From the NCBI GenBank assembly GCA_000310025.1, contig FN649729.1:923014-987013 (forward strand): a stretch of DNA of 64,000 nt, given 5' to 3'. Positions 1-12,390 of the stretch are shown piece after piece (within the stretch, counting starts at the first letter, position 1; each line of letters opens with the position of its first letter). The DNA comes from Ectocarpus siliculosus (taxonomy: Eukaryota > Sar > Phaeophyceae > Ectocarpales > Ectocarpaceae). The notes under the pieces were generated by a model. It was given only the letters and a program-made list of their open reading frames with translations. It had not been told where the DNA came from and did not search any database. The translations under genes were made by a program, and so were the position numbers.

Positions 1-828
1 TGTCCGACATCGCGGTGGGTATACCCACCGGCGTCAACTAATTTTTTCATGCCCACTTGTGTCTGTATTTTGACCCACTTTTTCCAAATTGTACCCACTT
101 TTGTCCACTTACGGACGGCGGAAATCGAGCGGAAATCGACCTCCACGTCACCGCACGGCAGAACATCGAATAGCCTCGGAACGTCTCAGAACCTCCCAAC
201 ACCGTATCCATGGCATCTTTCCTATCCATGGCTGCCGACTGCGGACCGACCACGGAACATGTCAGAAACATGCCAGACCCCTTCGGTGCCGGCACGGGAA
301 GATACCCGCGGCAGGCCTACTGTTGCCGTGACGAGTCGGTGTGCACTCGTCGTGGTGGTTGGTGTTTTTTTTGTGTGTGTTGTTGCTGTTTGCGCGTCTT
401 TTTGTTCTGTATGCGCGACCCGTTGGTTGTGTTGTCCGTTGTGTGTCACGCATTTATTTGTGGCGTGCCGTTAGTGCGCTGCTTGCCGGGCTTGCCGCGG
501 GTATCTTCCCGTGCCTGGTATCATCCCGTGCCGGTACCGAAGGGGTCTGGCATGTTTCTGACATGTTCCTCCGTGGTCAGTCCGCAGTCGGCAGCCATGG
601 ATAGGAAAGATGCCATGGATACGGTGTTGGGAGGTTCTGAGACGTTCCGAGGCTATTCGATGTTCTGCCGTGCGGTGACGTGGAGGTCGATTTCCGCTCG
701 ATTTCCGCCGTCCGTAAGTGGACAAAAGTGGGAACAATTTGGACAAAAGTGGGTCAAAATACAGACACAAGTGGGTACATGAAAAAGTTAGTTGACGCCG
801 GTGGGTATACCCACCGCGATGTCGGACA
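1..828. repeat. Long inverted repeat (foldback or MITE-like element)
   Basis: The first ten bases, tgtccgacat, are the exact reverse complement of the bases ending at 828. Arm 1 runs from 1 to about 316 and arm 2 from about 497 to 828, with a G/T-rich spacer of roughly 180 bases between them. The arms match almost base for base, apart from a short insertion in arm 2 near 505-530, so the same peptide-like frame can be read outward on both arms. That frame shows no known domain and is best seen as a by-product of the repeat. The left end may continue beyond the window. Related short motifs (cccacttttgtcc, gtgggtataccc) recur near 1015-1060, so a longer or nested element is possible. No target-site duplication can be checked at the left edge. 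Confidence 0.85.
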
Positions 829-2247
829 TAAGTGGGCACTCTGGTGAGACCTTGTGCGCGTCGGCGGTATTAGGGCCAAAGGTGTGCCTAAAAGTGGGGA
901 AAAAACGATGCCGGTGCTGTGTATGGTCCCTGGCTGTGTCGCCCAGGTGTCAGAAGGGGGTTTTGAGTCGTTTGGGGGCGCCTATGGAGTGCGCGCGCGC
1001 TGGATTTTCGAGTACCCACTTTTGTCCGAGAAAGGGGTGGGTATACCCACTTGTGTCTATTTCCCAATAAAAATAACAGGGGAGATAACGCTGTACGCTG
1101 CTCGCGGAATTAGTTGTAGAGACTGGATGGTCGCACAAACGCTTCATTCATTGAAGCATATGACTAGCCTATCCAGGACTGTTAGCCTGTCAACTTTTAG
1201 ACTAGACTTGAAAGGAGGCGAGAGAAACTCCCAGCAAGACATGTATGTCGCTTTTTTTACTAGTCTACACCGGCGGGATTCGAACCCCTGACCTGGCCAC
1301 TATAGAAGGTTGCGACGATACCGGGGCGACAGGTTTGTTTGATTTCAAAAATAAATTATTGCCAAACCCCAATGCATAGTCTAACGACGACTAAAAAATA
1401 CTTACACACCAACCATTCATCACATCTATCTATCGGAGGCAGGTGTTTTACTTTCACCCCACCCATTGATTTTCGATTCTGGCGAGGCTTGCGGTCGCAA
1501 GAATCCCAACTTGTCTTCCTAAAAAAACCTGCAACAAACACAGACGTCATAAGACACTTGTTTTCTGTCACAAAAATCTATACTATACATCGCAAAATGT
1601 ATGATGATAGTCTGTTGGGGATAGTCGCGTCGTCAGAAACACCCCCCATTTGCAGTTCGGCAATTCTTCTTTTCTTTAGTCGTTGTGTAACCTTAATTTT
1701 ATTGTCTTGCTACGTTTTCTATGAACGGGTTTTCACACTTAGTTTCGGTCAGATTTCTGGACACACCAACCGAGGTTACACACAGGAGTCTTTCTACTTC
1801 TCGCTTCCTTCTGCGGTGCTTAGTTTATCGCGAGAAGGATTCAGCTGCTCCTTTCCCTCGTCGACGGCAAAGAAGTCCATCAGTGCTACGCACGGAACTA
1901 TCGCTTTCTGATGGAGAAACAGTGTGTAACCGAGTCGCGGACGTCAGCCATCGCGAGCGGAAAAGTATTCTCCCGTGGCGAGGCACGCAAAAAGTGGTCA
2001 ATCATTGAGAGGCGGGGCAGCTTCAGCCGCACGGACGCTCATCGGCCATACATCACCGAATGAGCCCGCGCTGTGCACGCCACAACCATGAGCTTAGCTT
2101 AGTGAACTGGCACGCCGTGCAGTATGTCGCGTTTTTGGTAAACCCCAGCATGTTTTCACGGGCAGCATCATCAGCAAAGGCAATAAGATCGTGGCGCCGC
2201 CGGCTGCACGCACCCCCGAACAGCAGTAGCTCAATCAAGAGGAAGAA
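829..2247. other. Intergenic, repeat remnants, no gene seen
   Basis: No convincing coding exon is visible. Near 1015-1060 there are short copies of motifs from the preceding inverted repeat. At 1270-1295 the minus strand reads ggttcgaatcccgcc, like the T arm of a tRNA, but the stem does not pair properly and no complete cloverleaf can be built. Around 1789-1855 lies one copy of a dispersed repeat also found near 15505-15590. The stretch next to the AASDH stop codon (2248) presumably includes its 3' UTR. Confidence 0.5.
1789..1860 (+). repeat. Dispersed repeat copy A1
   Basis: This stretch shares the core tatcgcgagaaggattcagc and the preceding cttcc/tctgcgg block with the segment near 15520-15590. 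Both copies lie within a few hundred bases of a tRNA T-arm-like sequence, which could suggest a SINE, but the order and spacing differ between the two places. It has no coding content. Confidence 0.5.
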
Positions 2248-5200
2248 TTAGCAAACCGTCGCAACCGCCTTGGTCTGGACACATTTCGGACACGTCATCA
2301 GGATGTCTAGAACATACACGCGATTGTCTCGGCACCCCACGACAACAGATGGCCCGGCAACGACGGCAGACGAAAATATTTCTCCTGGCAACTGTATTTC
2401 GCCGAGTACCTCTCCGTCAGCTAGAGAAAGAGCAGATATCAAGCCTGGTACGGAGCAAGCAAGCACGAGAGGGCAAAGGAGAGCGCACCCTTCGCAGGCT
2501 ACTGCTGCAAAGCATGGGGAAGAGAACACCGGCTGGCCTCGGCGAACATCTGTTTCCCAAGCCAGGTCAACGCCGCTCCGACAACGCACGACCCTACCAG
2601 CAGCAAGCAGCAGCAAGGTAAAAGGAAACGGTAGGGTGAGACACAATGCAGGGGTGAGGTACAACAAATTGAGCATGGGAGTTTTGGGGCGATTTCGTTT
2701 CACCAGCGTGCACACACATTAGTTTCGCCCGGACAACTTATGGCTGGGGTTAAGCACACACAGAGCCGCGACACATGGGGGTACGGGACGAGCAGCGGCA
2801 AAAATTCAAAGTGGACACCCTGCAAAGATCACCGTACGTTAATGGGTGTAGACCAAGTACACTTAAGCTTTGCAACTTCTCTAGATGCCTGTAGACGCCT
2901 GCAGCTTCAAGAAGACGAAAAAACGTGTGTAACCTTGGAACCTAAAACCATAGAAACTGTTCGCAACAAGCCGTCAAAGAGGTGGCACGCACAAAATCAT
3001 TGCCTTGACACATGAATTAAGAGGCTCACCCATCGTGGCATCCCCAGATGACCCGCGTTCCGCTTGCGTTGTTCACATCCCCGCCCATCTCCTTGCAAGG
3101 GGGTGGAAGTATGCAAGGCGAAGAGAACACGGGCTTGTCCCCTCGGCGACAAACCCACACCTGCTCTCCGACAGAGGAAACGCAGTATAGTCCCCCGTCC
3201 ACGCACCCAAGAACAACAGTCCCACTTGCACTACACACCGCAGGGGAAGAAAAGACGGGTGCCGGCAGGTACGTATCCCAGAGGAGAGTGGGTTGTGTTG
3301 TTGAGGAACCGGTAAGTTTGCGGTTGTGATCGACGGAACCTGCTGCTTCGGTTCCCGCGAATGCCACCAACGCGGAGTTGTCGAGGGCAACCACTCGCCC
3401 TTTCGTCGTTGCAGCGTAAACAACGCGAGCCTCCGCATCGTGCGCTGGAGAGGCAAAGAGAGCTCCACCGCAATCGAAGTTCCATCGGAGTACACCATCA
3501 GCCTCCCACAGACTCCGCAGAACTCCATCGTGCGATCCGAACACCACGGTGCCCCAGTCGACCAGCTCCCCCTCCTTCCTCGCCCCTCGGTTGGTGAGAT
3601 CCGACGATGGCGCTTCGGGCATGCAAATGGGGGTGCACTTGATGGCATCGCCCGTCTCGAACGACCACGATAAAACTCCCATGCGACGGTCTATTGCATA
3701 CAGGCGCCCATCGTGACATCCAACGAAAATAGTCGACCCGTCGCAGGAGCAGGCCGCCCCGGACTCAATGCGACCCCCGGCAGTGAACAACCATTCACGA
3801 TCACCAGTTTCGAGATCCAGAGCCTGGAACTCGCCCGAGTGAGACCCGATATAGACGGTCCCCGACGAGACATGCGAGGTGGAAATTCTAGCATCGCCGC
3901 ATGTGGTTGATTTTCCAGCTTCTTTCACCCGCCCTCCCAAACGCTGGGTGCCTACAACGCTTGGACAATAACTTGACGGACCAACGCTCTCGGGCGAGGC
4001 AAATTGCGAGGGTGCTTCGGCCACCATGCCGCCGGCATTGTCGACACCTCCCGTCCTAGATCGGCCGACAATTTCCCTCTCGCTTTTGGGGAGGAACACG
4101 AGCGGAGTAGCGTCAATGCATTTCGTAAGGCACGAAGACCAACGAACCTCAAGGTCCGCTTTTGCCCCTTTTAGCCCGCTTCCATCGCCGACTCGATCGC
4201 CTACTTCGCCCAGGCAGGCGACGGTTTTAGGCAAGCCCGATGCAGCTCGACCAAGCGCCAGAAATGAGCGTGAGTGCGTCGTCTGGTCACGCTTTTCAAA
4301 ATCAAGCCGCTGCCTCTTTCGGCCTGGGGAAGATGTACTCTGAAACCCCGCCGCAGAGGCATCCGCTACCGCCGGCGAAAGCAAACCAGGACAGGCAGGA
4401 GGCACGGGAGGTTTGCGTTGTCCAGCGCCGGTAGCTGCCAATCCTGCAGCGGCAAGGCCTATCGCCGTCCCCGAAGAATTTTTCGTCTCTTCCGCATGCC
4501 TTTCCTTTTCCAGAATATCGTGAAGGGTTGATGCTGCATCGTCGAGCGTGCCGCGAAGAAAATCGTTGGCAGTCAGCATCGAAGACGTTGGGACTGGTGT
4601 ATTAGTTGACCCCGCCATTGTCCATCCTGTGCTGCGGAGAGCTCGCCAGGCGGCTTCAACGGCTAAGAGAGACGTGCCCCCTAACTCACCGAACGTCATA
4701 TTCGAGCAGTTAGAGCTCCCCGGGGCGGATTCCTCGAGGTTTATTAACCAGGACGCGATAGAAGCCCGAGCGTCGGGGAGGACACTGACTATCGCCCGCG
4801 CGACAGCCTCTCTGGCAGCAGCAAGGGTTCCCACTTTTTGGGTTGTGACGTCCGTCGGGAAAGGCAGATATGCATCTACTCCTTCTGCGCTTGCGACTGG
4901 TCGTCCGCCGAGTGCCTCTACTTGTTTCCAATGTTCTCTCAAAAGCGCCCGCTTGTCAACCTGCCAGCAGCATACATGTGGAATCCTCATGTAAACTGTG
5001 ATTCCCCATCTAATTGTGCAGGGAGTGATTTTCTGGCAGGTGGCACAATCGAAATGTCACAAAACAGAGACATCAGCTTGAGCTTACCTTCCCACTGGTG
5101 GTCAAAGGAAACCTCCCGACGACAGGTACCAGAACTGCTGGTAGTTGTGCCGTAGTCAGTACCGCGGCTAGCTGGAGCCGCAGCTTCGCCAGCCCTTCGT

Positions 5201-8200
5201 TGTTCACTTGTACACCGTTTGGCTCAAAGAAACCCCAGAGCCGTCCACGATCGGGAGATCTTGTAGCGATTGCGGCCTTGGTGACCGCACTGGAATCACC
5301 CCCCGCGCTGCCGTCAGTGTCCATCCCATGATCGTACACCACGGCAAAGGCTCCTACGGGCAGCCCCGAAGCCCTGCATGCCACTACTTCCACCGCCTCG
5401 GGCGAAACGCGGACACCACGCACTTTCACCTGGCACGACGGGGTGAAGTCGGGAAAGTATCACACACGCGACACGTGTCCTTCACGCCAAGGCCATCACG
5501 ATCATGAAGAACAAAAAATGATCACGTGCCATTAAGGTCGGTGTTTTGGTCAAATCAGCAATGTCGTATTGTTTCGACTGCGGGACAGGGTGCCAGCTGA
5601 GCTGCCTCGAGAGCACTCTGTTTCTTACGCAAGTTGCCTACATACCGTAGAGGCTGAGAGATGACACTCCGCTAGACGACTTTCAGCTCTTCAACGTCGT
5701 GGGTGTGGAAATAACCCGATACGTGTACGGAAAGCCCCCGACGAGAAGTTTCTAGAACAATTTGTCGTGTTGGTGCAAGCTTGGTTGTGGAGCAATAGAT
5801 CTTTCAAAATCTGTCTAGGGGCAGTGACATTTCTCCGCCTCTTGCGGTACGTCGCCGTTCTATTTACCCAGCTCAAGCGCGATACACAGTGGCTGCCACG
5901 CGTTGTTGATAGGCGACGGCGGAGGTATGGGGGCGGCCATTCGCCTGGTAGCCGGCGTAATATGTGCTACCGTGGCTGAATCTAGTAAACTACAGCAATA
6001 TATTTCACACCCTTGCGTCTTCTTGGTGTTTAACGCAAATACGGCCCTCATTTCAAGCCGTCGCTGCCACGGTGGGATGTCTCTGGGAGCATGCCTCGGA
6101 TATTTCTTTCGCCTGGTGTCTTGCTGGAGGTCGCTTGACGGTGTTGAGCGAATAGATGCTCATGTCCAGAAGAAGACCTATCGAAATCCATACGATTGAA
6201 GGCGACTAGAGTTTGGGGAATATTTCATCAGAGATAGACGAATAGGGACTACCAAGCACGGCATTGAGAAAAAGAGAGAGGGACGGCGGGGTATGGGTGT
6301 GATCATATGCATATAGCGGGGCGGCCTGATTGAACCCCAGCGTGTATGAAACGTACGACAGAGATGTTACCACAGCATTTGCTGTATGCGACGAGAACAT
6401 TGCCTTGACTACCGACAGGGCAACGCGGGGGGAGTAACGCTGGGTGAGGGCCTCTCGCTGATCGCAACAAAGAGGCCGCATTGACATTTTAATACCTCGC
6501 CGTCCATTTTTCCCAGCCAAAACAACGGTCCGTCCGCCACGGGCTGGACCACACGATCACCGGTGCGAACCACGCGGCTTCCAGGCTTCAACCCAGGCAT
6601 GTGTACCACGTCTTCCCTCTCCCGCATAGTGCTGAGCGCCACGGTGTGCAAAAATTTAGTGGCTGCCTCCTGGGGGGCGCGGTGGTAGCCAAGCGCGACG
6701 CCCACGCCTCCGACCAAAAGCTCCCCCGCTTGGCCAATGGGGACCGGAGTCAAATCCGTGCCCACCACGGAAATGTGGACGCCTGGAAGCGGCTTACCGA
6801 TCAAAACGCCCATATCACCCGAAGGCCTGAAACCAGCGCAGCCTCTCTCCGTATCAATGATGTCATCCAGCGTGCAAAATGTCGCGTCGCCAGACACCTA
6901 AACGTCCGGTGGATCAACGTCGAGCAACATGCCAGCTAGGTGGTGTCCGCGTGTGTTTTTGCTTGACTCAGCATTTCTTTAATTCTCTGACAGAGCAGCC
7001 CCGAAACACACCACCTGCTAGATTAGAGAATTGTCAACGACAAATGAAAGTTACCCCATACCTCAGTGCTACCGTAAAGGTTGATGAGCCGTGCCCCCCG
7101 TGCAGCCCGTCGGCGGAACAAGAGGGCAAGATCGGGGTGGAGAGCTTCGCCACTTATAAACCAGGTCTAGAAAAAACAAAATTAAGGTTCAGACGAGCAG
7201 TGAGGGAGAGGAATGCCGCAAATATCAGCACGCGAAATAAGTAGAAAATGAGCGCGAGCTGAACACAGAACAGACAACAAGACAGCCACCAATCGGTACG
7301 GTCGCCTGTCTAATGTTAGCCCACCTTTAACCTTGCAAGAAACGAGTATCATGGAGGTCTCGTCGATACCGGAAGTAGGGATGTATTGTAACCACTAAAA
7401 GCGCGTGCTCAAGCCGTGGAAGCACGCCACAATGCTGACCATTGGTCACGACCATTATGATCGGGGGTAAATATGGAACTGCGAAGCTTGCCGGCTTCAT
7501 TGTGTTCAATTTTCCAAGGTCATAAACTTGAATCCAAACGTCTTACATGCACGTCCGGCAGCAACGTCTCGGTATCAGAACTTGTGGTTCTAAGCATCGA
7601 CGCAAGCAACGATGGCGTCAAGGTAATACGGGTAGCCTTGACTTCGGCCAAAGCGGGGACCAGCAGCAGCGGATCGGCGTGAGCTCCGGGGGTGGGGAGA
7701 AACAAAGGAACTCCAGCCAAGAGTGGACAAAACACCTCGGCCACGAAATCCACGAAGCAAGAAGGAGTCCGCCTGCAATTTCCGAACAAATCATTGAGAT
7801 CACGCACGCAGGTTGGGAGAATCGTTCGAAAACGTTTTGGAAGACCTCTACCCTTGATTTTCATTCGGGGGACAGGGTGACGACCTGCACGAGTGCGAGA
7901 TGTACCACTACACGACCATGCAAGGTGAGAGATGTGGTGCAGGTTGGATACCTCAAGATGATCCCGGGCTTTGTTGTCTATCGATATGGCCCATGTGTAA
8001 TGCAGTAACCCAGCAAGTTCAAAAACAGCCTAACCGTGTAGGCAAATGCCACCAGGCGCACCCACCGAGAGGAAGCCACGACTAGAACATACGCGTGTAT
8101 GAGGGATGACAGAATACCCATGCTGGCCCTCCCAATCGCTACAATCTTCAAGTTCACCTGCAGACCAGCTCTCCGTCGCCACGGAAAGGGCACAAGCTCC

Positions 8201-9005
8201 ACCCGAAAAGGATGCGATTTACGGCTCCAGATCGAGTGCCCCGAACACCCTTCTGAGGCCCAGTGGTCCCTGAAGTGTACAAAATATACAGCAAGTCTTC
8301 TTCATCGCAAGGCACAGGGCACGGGTGGAGCTCCTTTCTGTCATACAGGCCACTGTCAGCCAATCCCTTGCTTTCACTGGCTGCACCTGGTCTCGTGTCG
8401 TTTTCCAATGGGCCCGGACAGGCTTGCCCTGCTAAGCTTGAATTCCCTTTGTCCGCAACAGGGCCTTCATCGTCGGGTACGACGTTGGCATGGCGAGCAG
8501 CGGTAGATGCCGTACATGCTGAGGACCTCGGAACCCTTTTTCCACATGAATGCTTCCCGATACTCTCCTCGCTCTCTCCGTTCTCGTCGTGCGCCTTACT
8601 CTCTCGAAAAGTGTCTACCGTCTCGCGGGATTCGCTTGGTTTTCCACTGTCCTCGAGGTGGAGAATTTGGCACCCTTGCTGCTCGATGACAGCGGGGATA
8701 CCGCTACCACCAGCCGCCCTTTCACCGGCTAAAAAAGACCGCGTGGTAACTATCGCATCTGGCTGCGCGTCTCTGAAAACTTCGGACAGACGAGGTAGAG
8801 GCAGCTTGTCGTCAATGGGAACGAAACATCCCCCAGCGAGTATCACAGCTAGAACGGCGCAGATCTCGGCGATGTCGGATTTCCCGCAAAGGATGGCAAC
8901 AGTGAAGGTTGGGGTCGCCGGGCGTTGGCTTCCGAGGCCTTCCGCCCCTGTCAAGGCGTCCGCGATGGCGACAGCACGAGAGTGCAGTTGAACAAACGAA
9001 ATTGG
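2248..9005 (-). CDS. AASDH: Beta-alanine-activating enzyme homologue (acyl-CoA synthetase family member 4 type), 5' end unresolved
   Basis: Exons, read 9005 to 2248: 8158-9005, 7547-7772, 7062-7166, 6496-6897, 5088-5429, 3030-4960, 2248-2593. Phases agree at every junction, giving about 1,399 residues from the first certain exon. An adenylation domain comes first: TSGTTGPQKG phosphate loop near residue 243, SGEALH, LYGSTE and a GKMDGE/VKVRG hinge formed by joining two exons. A carrier domain follows with LGGTSLL, whose Ser (about 737) is the phosphopantetheine site. From about 920 there are PQQ-type beta-propeller repeats (VYIGSHSG, GCHDGRLYAID, PVFSSP). This order and the closing GCRDNRVYVLDI match AASDH/ACSF4, which adenylates beta-alanine and loads it on its own carrier. 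The physiological acceptor is unknown in the family. A long low-complexity insert precedes TSGTTG. One or more exons encoding the N-terminus lie upstream of 9005 and could not be placed. Confidence 0.9.
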
Positions 9006-11374
9006 CTGCGGAAGGAAGGAAGGGGGAGAGAGAAGAAGCAGCAGAGATACGTATGAGACCATAGTTAGTTTTGATGGCAGGTCCTTCCATTATGGCAAAG
9101 GAGATGGTGCCCGGTTTTGCCGATAAACAGGGAAGTTTAAACTACATCGGGATGGTGGTCTCCTCTAAAAACACTTTCAACCACAATATCGTTTGTATTT
9201 CTGCGCGGGGATGGATACTGGGGCCCCGGTAGGCTGCTATAAGAACCAAAGAACTCCAGTCTCGATTTCTCAAGGTACTAAGAACCAAGCAAAAAGGTGT
9301 GACGTGTACATCATATTCCCTGCACCAAAACCTGGTGTCTATGCAACTTATCTCGTGTTGTGTCCATGAGACTACACAATTAACGAGACTACTGCGGCCC
9401 ACATAATTCAAGACGTCCTTCTTATTTGCCACTGGTACACCTTCGCTTTGACATGGATGTTGGACGCACCGGTTGGGTATTCTAGACAACAATAATGAGC
9501 TGGAGCGCGAAGCGCGACCTTTTTTCCCTTCATCCCAAGAGGGAACAAAAGGCTCTATCTACATACCAGGGGCCCAAGATTGAATTACGGCTGCCTGAAT
9601 ATGCCCTCTTTTGCAACCAGAACGAGGTCCATGGAGCAACGCTTTACGATCTGCGGGCTTGTGAGGAGGAAGAACAACAGGGCACTCTTCATTACACCGG
9701 TTTGGTCGTGCTCCGACGGGAGATGGCCGTGCTTTACCGGCATTTGTACCCAAAAACCTTAGGAGATACCATAGGAGATACTCACCCCCATCCCCGGGGT
9801 GTTGTAGAGGAAATGTAGGTAAAAAAAATCGGAGATCTCCCACACCACACACACGCAGTCACGCAGTTGGAACAGAGGAAGCACTCAGCCAGACACGCAA
9901 CACCGCTGGGAGGGGCAAGACAGCACTGGCGGGGGAAGGGAACCATACGCACAGATCGTGGCCCCAATTGCCATTGTCACTGCTGTTGCTTCGGTTTGTG
10001 GGGAGGGATGATCGGTACCCCAAACCTGCCCCAGGGGCAAAAAACAACCAAACTGATCCCAGCAGACGCGACTTAAACATTTTTTTAAGGCTGTGCCAGA
10101 CTCTCGTGCTCGCAATTTCTGAGCGTCTTACAGCCTCTTGGTCTGTGTTAACCACCGCACACTAGACAAAGCTCGTGTCAATCACCACACACGAGACATA
10201 GCTCGTGGTGGATACCTTTGTTATTGCTGCTTCTTCGGTGTGTGGGGAGGGATCACGTCGAAACACACCTGCGCCACGGGCAAAATGTACAAGAAAATTG
10301 ATCGGTGGGGGAACGTGTGTATGACGTATGCACACGTACAGGTCTACCGTGGGTGACATAGGACACCACACACCTTGTATCGATGTACTAATGTACTCCA
10401 CGACGAAGAGGATGCGTAAACCCCGCGAGAAGTTGTCCGACAGCTCTCGAGGAGACAATTTCCACACCACCATTTTCGGCACCGCCACAATTTGTGGTGG
10501 GAAGCAACCGGGCTTTGAAAATTGGTCGAGGGTGTCGTATCTTGTGCCACCTACGGTACTGCTGTACGCACACGAATCCCAACGGCCCCCGTTCGTTGCA
10601 GGAGCTTTTTTTTCCTTTAGAATGTTTTGTTGATACACAAATTCGGACTGGGGCTCCAATTTAAGGAAGCACATATTGAGAAAAGAAAGTTTCCTGGAGA
10701 AGTCGTGCATTTCAATATTATTCAGATTTAGGCTTCTTCATGAGATTTGGCTGTGGGGCAATAGTTCTCCTAATCCCAACCAACGAAATTCCCCTCTGTC
10801 GGCATTTACTGCTGTATTTTCGGGCTGCGATGCGTGACAGCTGCACCCTTACGGCGCTCCAACTGCTGTTGAGTGTGCGTGCCTGCATGCTTGTGCGTGT
10901 CTAAATCGCACCAGTATTAACACGGCCGGCAACCTTTGGATGACGTGCAATGTCGCCTTCCAAGCGTTCGGGAGAGAGGGATTTTGGGAGGGGGGCACAT
11001 CCAAGTCAAACGCTCTTTCTAGTACAAAGAAGAACGAGCGTCCCTTCGCTCTTGCTCGGGATTTTTTTTTCTTGTTGTGCGTTCTCGCAAGACTATCAGG
11101 AACGATTCTCAGAACGATGACATAACCCCAGATCTCTTTCCTTAATCTGGAGAATTTTTGGGACCGGCCCCATGCGTACGGCAGTTTTTATGTTGGACGG
11201 GAACAAATAAAAAGTATCTACGTTTGAGAGGGGTAGAGCCGAGTAGATACAGAGACAGCTGATTGGCTGATGGTCACGCCGCCGAAGGGGAATCCCCCAA
11301 AGATAGCACAGCAGCAGCATCTGCGGATGACACACATACGCAGACAACACACGAGACGACCAGCACAACACAGT

Positions 11375-11900
11375 GCACCAGACTGCTGTGGACCAAGGGC
11401 AGCCAAAGGCAGACATCATAGGAGGCGTCGGGTGCGACTGTCAGAGCCCGTTGCCTGCTGTCCGCAGCACAACAAGCGAGGGAGACGACACAGGTCAATC
11501 TGCTGTCTGTCATCTGCAGGCCGATCTTTTGAGCTTCCCATACAGATGCACCCCCCCCCCCCAACAGAGACAATGAGACGTACACACTGCTGCAGGCCAA
11601 GGACGGCCAAAGGAACACATCGTACGAGGTGTTGCGAGCGATATTTGAAGCCAGTTACCTCCTGCTAGCAGAGATTCGAGGGAAACAAGTGCACACAAGT
11701 CAATCAATCTGCGGTCTGTCTTCGTCTGTCTGTAGGCCGATCTGTTGATTCACAACAGACGCACACCAAACAGAGACACAATGAGACGTACATACTGCTG
11801 TAGGCCAAGGGCGACCAAATGGACACATCATAGGAGGCGTCGAAAGCAATTATTAGGGCCGTTGCCTGCTGCTAGCAGCGTAAGCGAGGACGCAAGTAGT
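11375..11900 (+). repeat. Three diverged tandem direct repeats of about 190 bp
   Basis: Each unit contains a version of actgctg.aggccaaggNc.gccaaa followed about 20 bases later by catc.ta.gaggcgt and then a gttgcctgctgc-type segment. The starts are near 11385, 11585 and 11795. Units 2 and 3 also share cagagacaatgagacgtac just upstream. The copies have diverged by substitutions and small indels, so this is an old tandem duplication. No coding function is apparent. Confidence 0.65.
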
Positions 11901-11910
11901 GCACCTCCAC

Positions 11911-11933
11911 ACAGCAGCAGCAGCAGCAGCAGC
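11911..11933 (+). repeat. CAG trinucleotide repeat
   Basis: A short uninterrupted CAG run in non-coding DNA, close to the third copy of the tandem repeat at 11375-11900. Confidence 0.9.
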
Positions 11934-12290
11934 AAGCAGTTGATGGTTGATGACGAGAGCTTATTTCGTCCACTCCACACAACACTCTCACTCGTCCCTG
12001 CGCTGCTACACACCAAAGTTCTGCATACACGTCTGTCTGGTGGTGTCGGGTGAGGTGTGAGCGTGTTCAGTGGCATTGGTGGAATTTGTGTGTGTGATGA
12101 TGGCTTAGGCTCCATCCACAGCTATCTACAACTGTATCTACATACGCCCAAGGGCGCAAAAACACAAATCCGACAACTAATCAACTAACCCCAAAACCTT
12201 TATTTTGGACCTCTCCGGGGGGGGGGGGCGGGGGGGAACAAAAACCCATCCCCCCCCCCAACCCCCAAAAAATTTCTAAAATAAACAAAA

Positions 12291-12390
12291 NNNNNNNNNN
12301 NNNNNNNNNNNNNNNNNNNNNNNNNNNNNNNNNNNNNNNNNNNNNNNNNNNNNNNNNNNNNNNNNNNNNNNNNNNNNNNNNNNNNNNNNN
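12291..12390. other. Assembly gap (100 N) with near-duplicate flanks
   Basis: Exactly 100 N, the usual placeholder for a gap of unknown size. The 150 bases before it and the 150 after it are versions of the same sequence: gcccaNgggNgcaaaaaca, then accccaaaac, then a long G run and a C run. The two contig ends therefore probably overlap or are two error-rich readings of one locus, rather than two real copies. Confidence 0.9.

Larger units (their letters stand above)
9006..12290. other. Intergenic or 5' region of AASDH, diverged repeats, no certain gene
   Basis: The missing first exon or exons of the AASDH homologue should lie here. A candidate near 9060-9140 has a plausible donor, but its phase does not fit the acceptor at 9005. 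Two diverged copies of a block containing ttcggtNtgtggggaggga lie near 9980-10050 and 10220-10285. Around 11375-11900 are three tandem direct repeats, and 11911-11933 is a CAG run. Open frames in this stretch show no recognisable domain. Confidence 0.45.

Noticed and set aside
1262-1330. tRNA gene on the minus strand
   Set aside because: Only the T loop looks right. The T stem mismatches and no acceptor or anticodon arm can be formed.
9060-9090. Short first exon of AASDH starting ATG at 9090
   Set aside because: The donor at 9059 leaves phase 1 in the protein-like frame, but the acceptor at 9005 needs phase 0.
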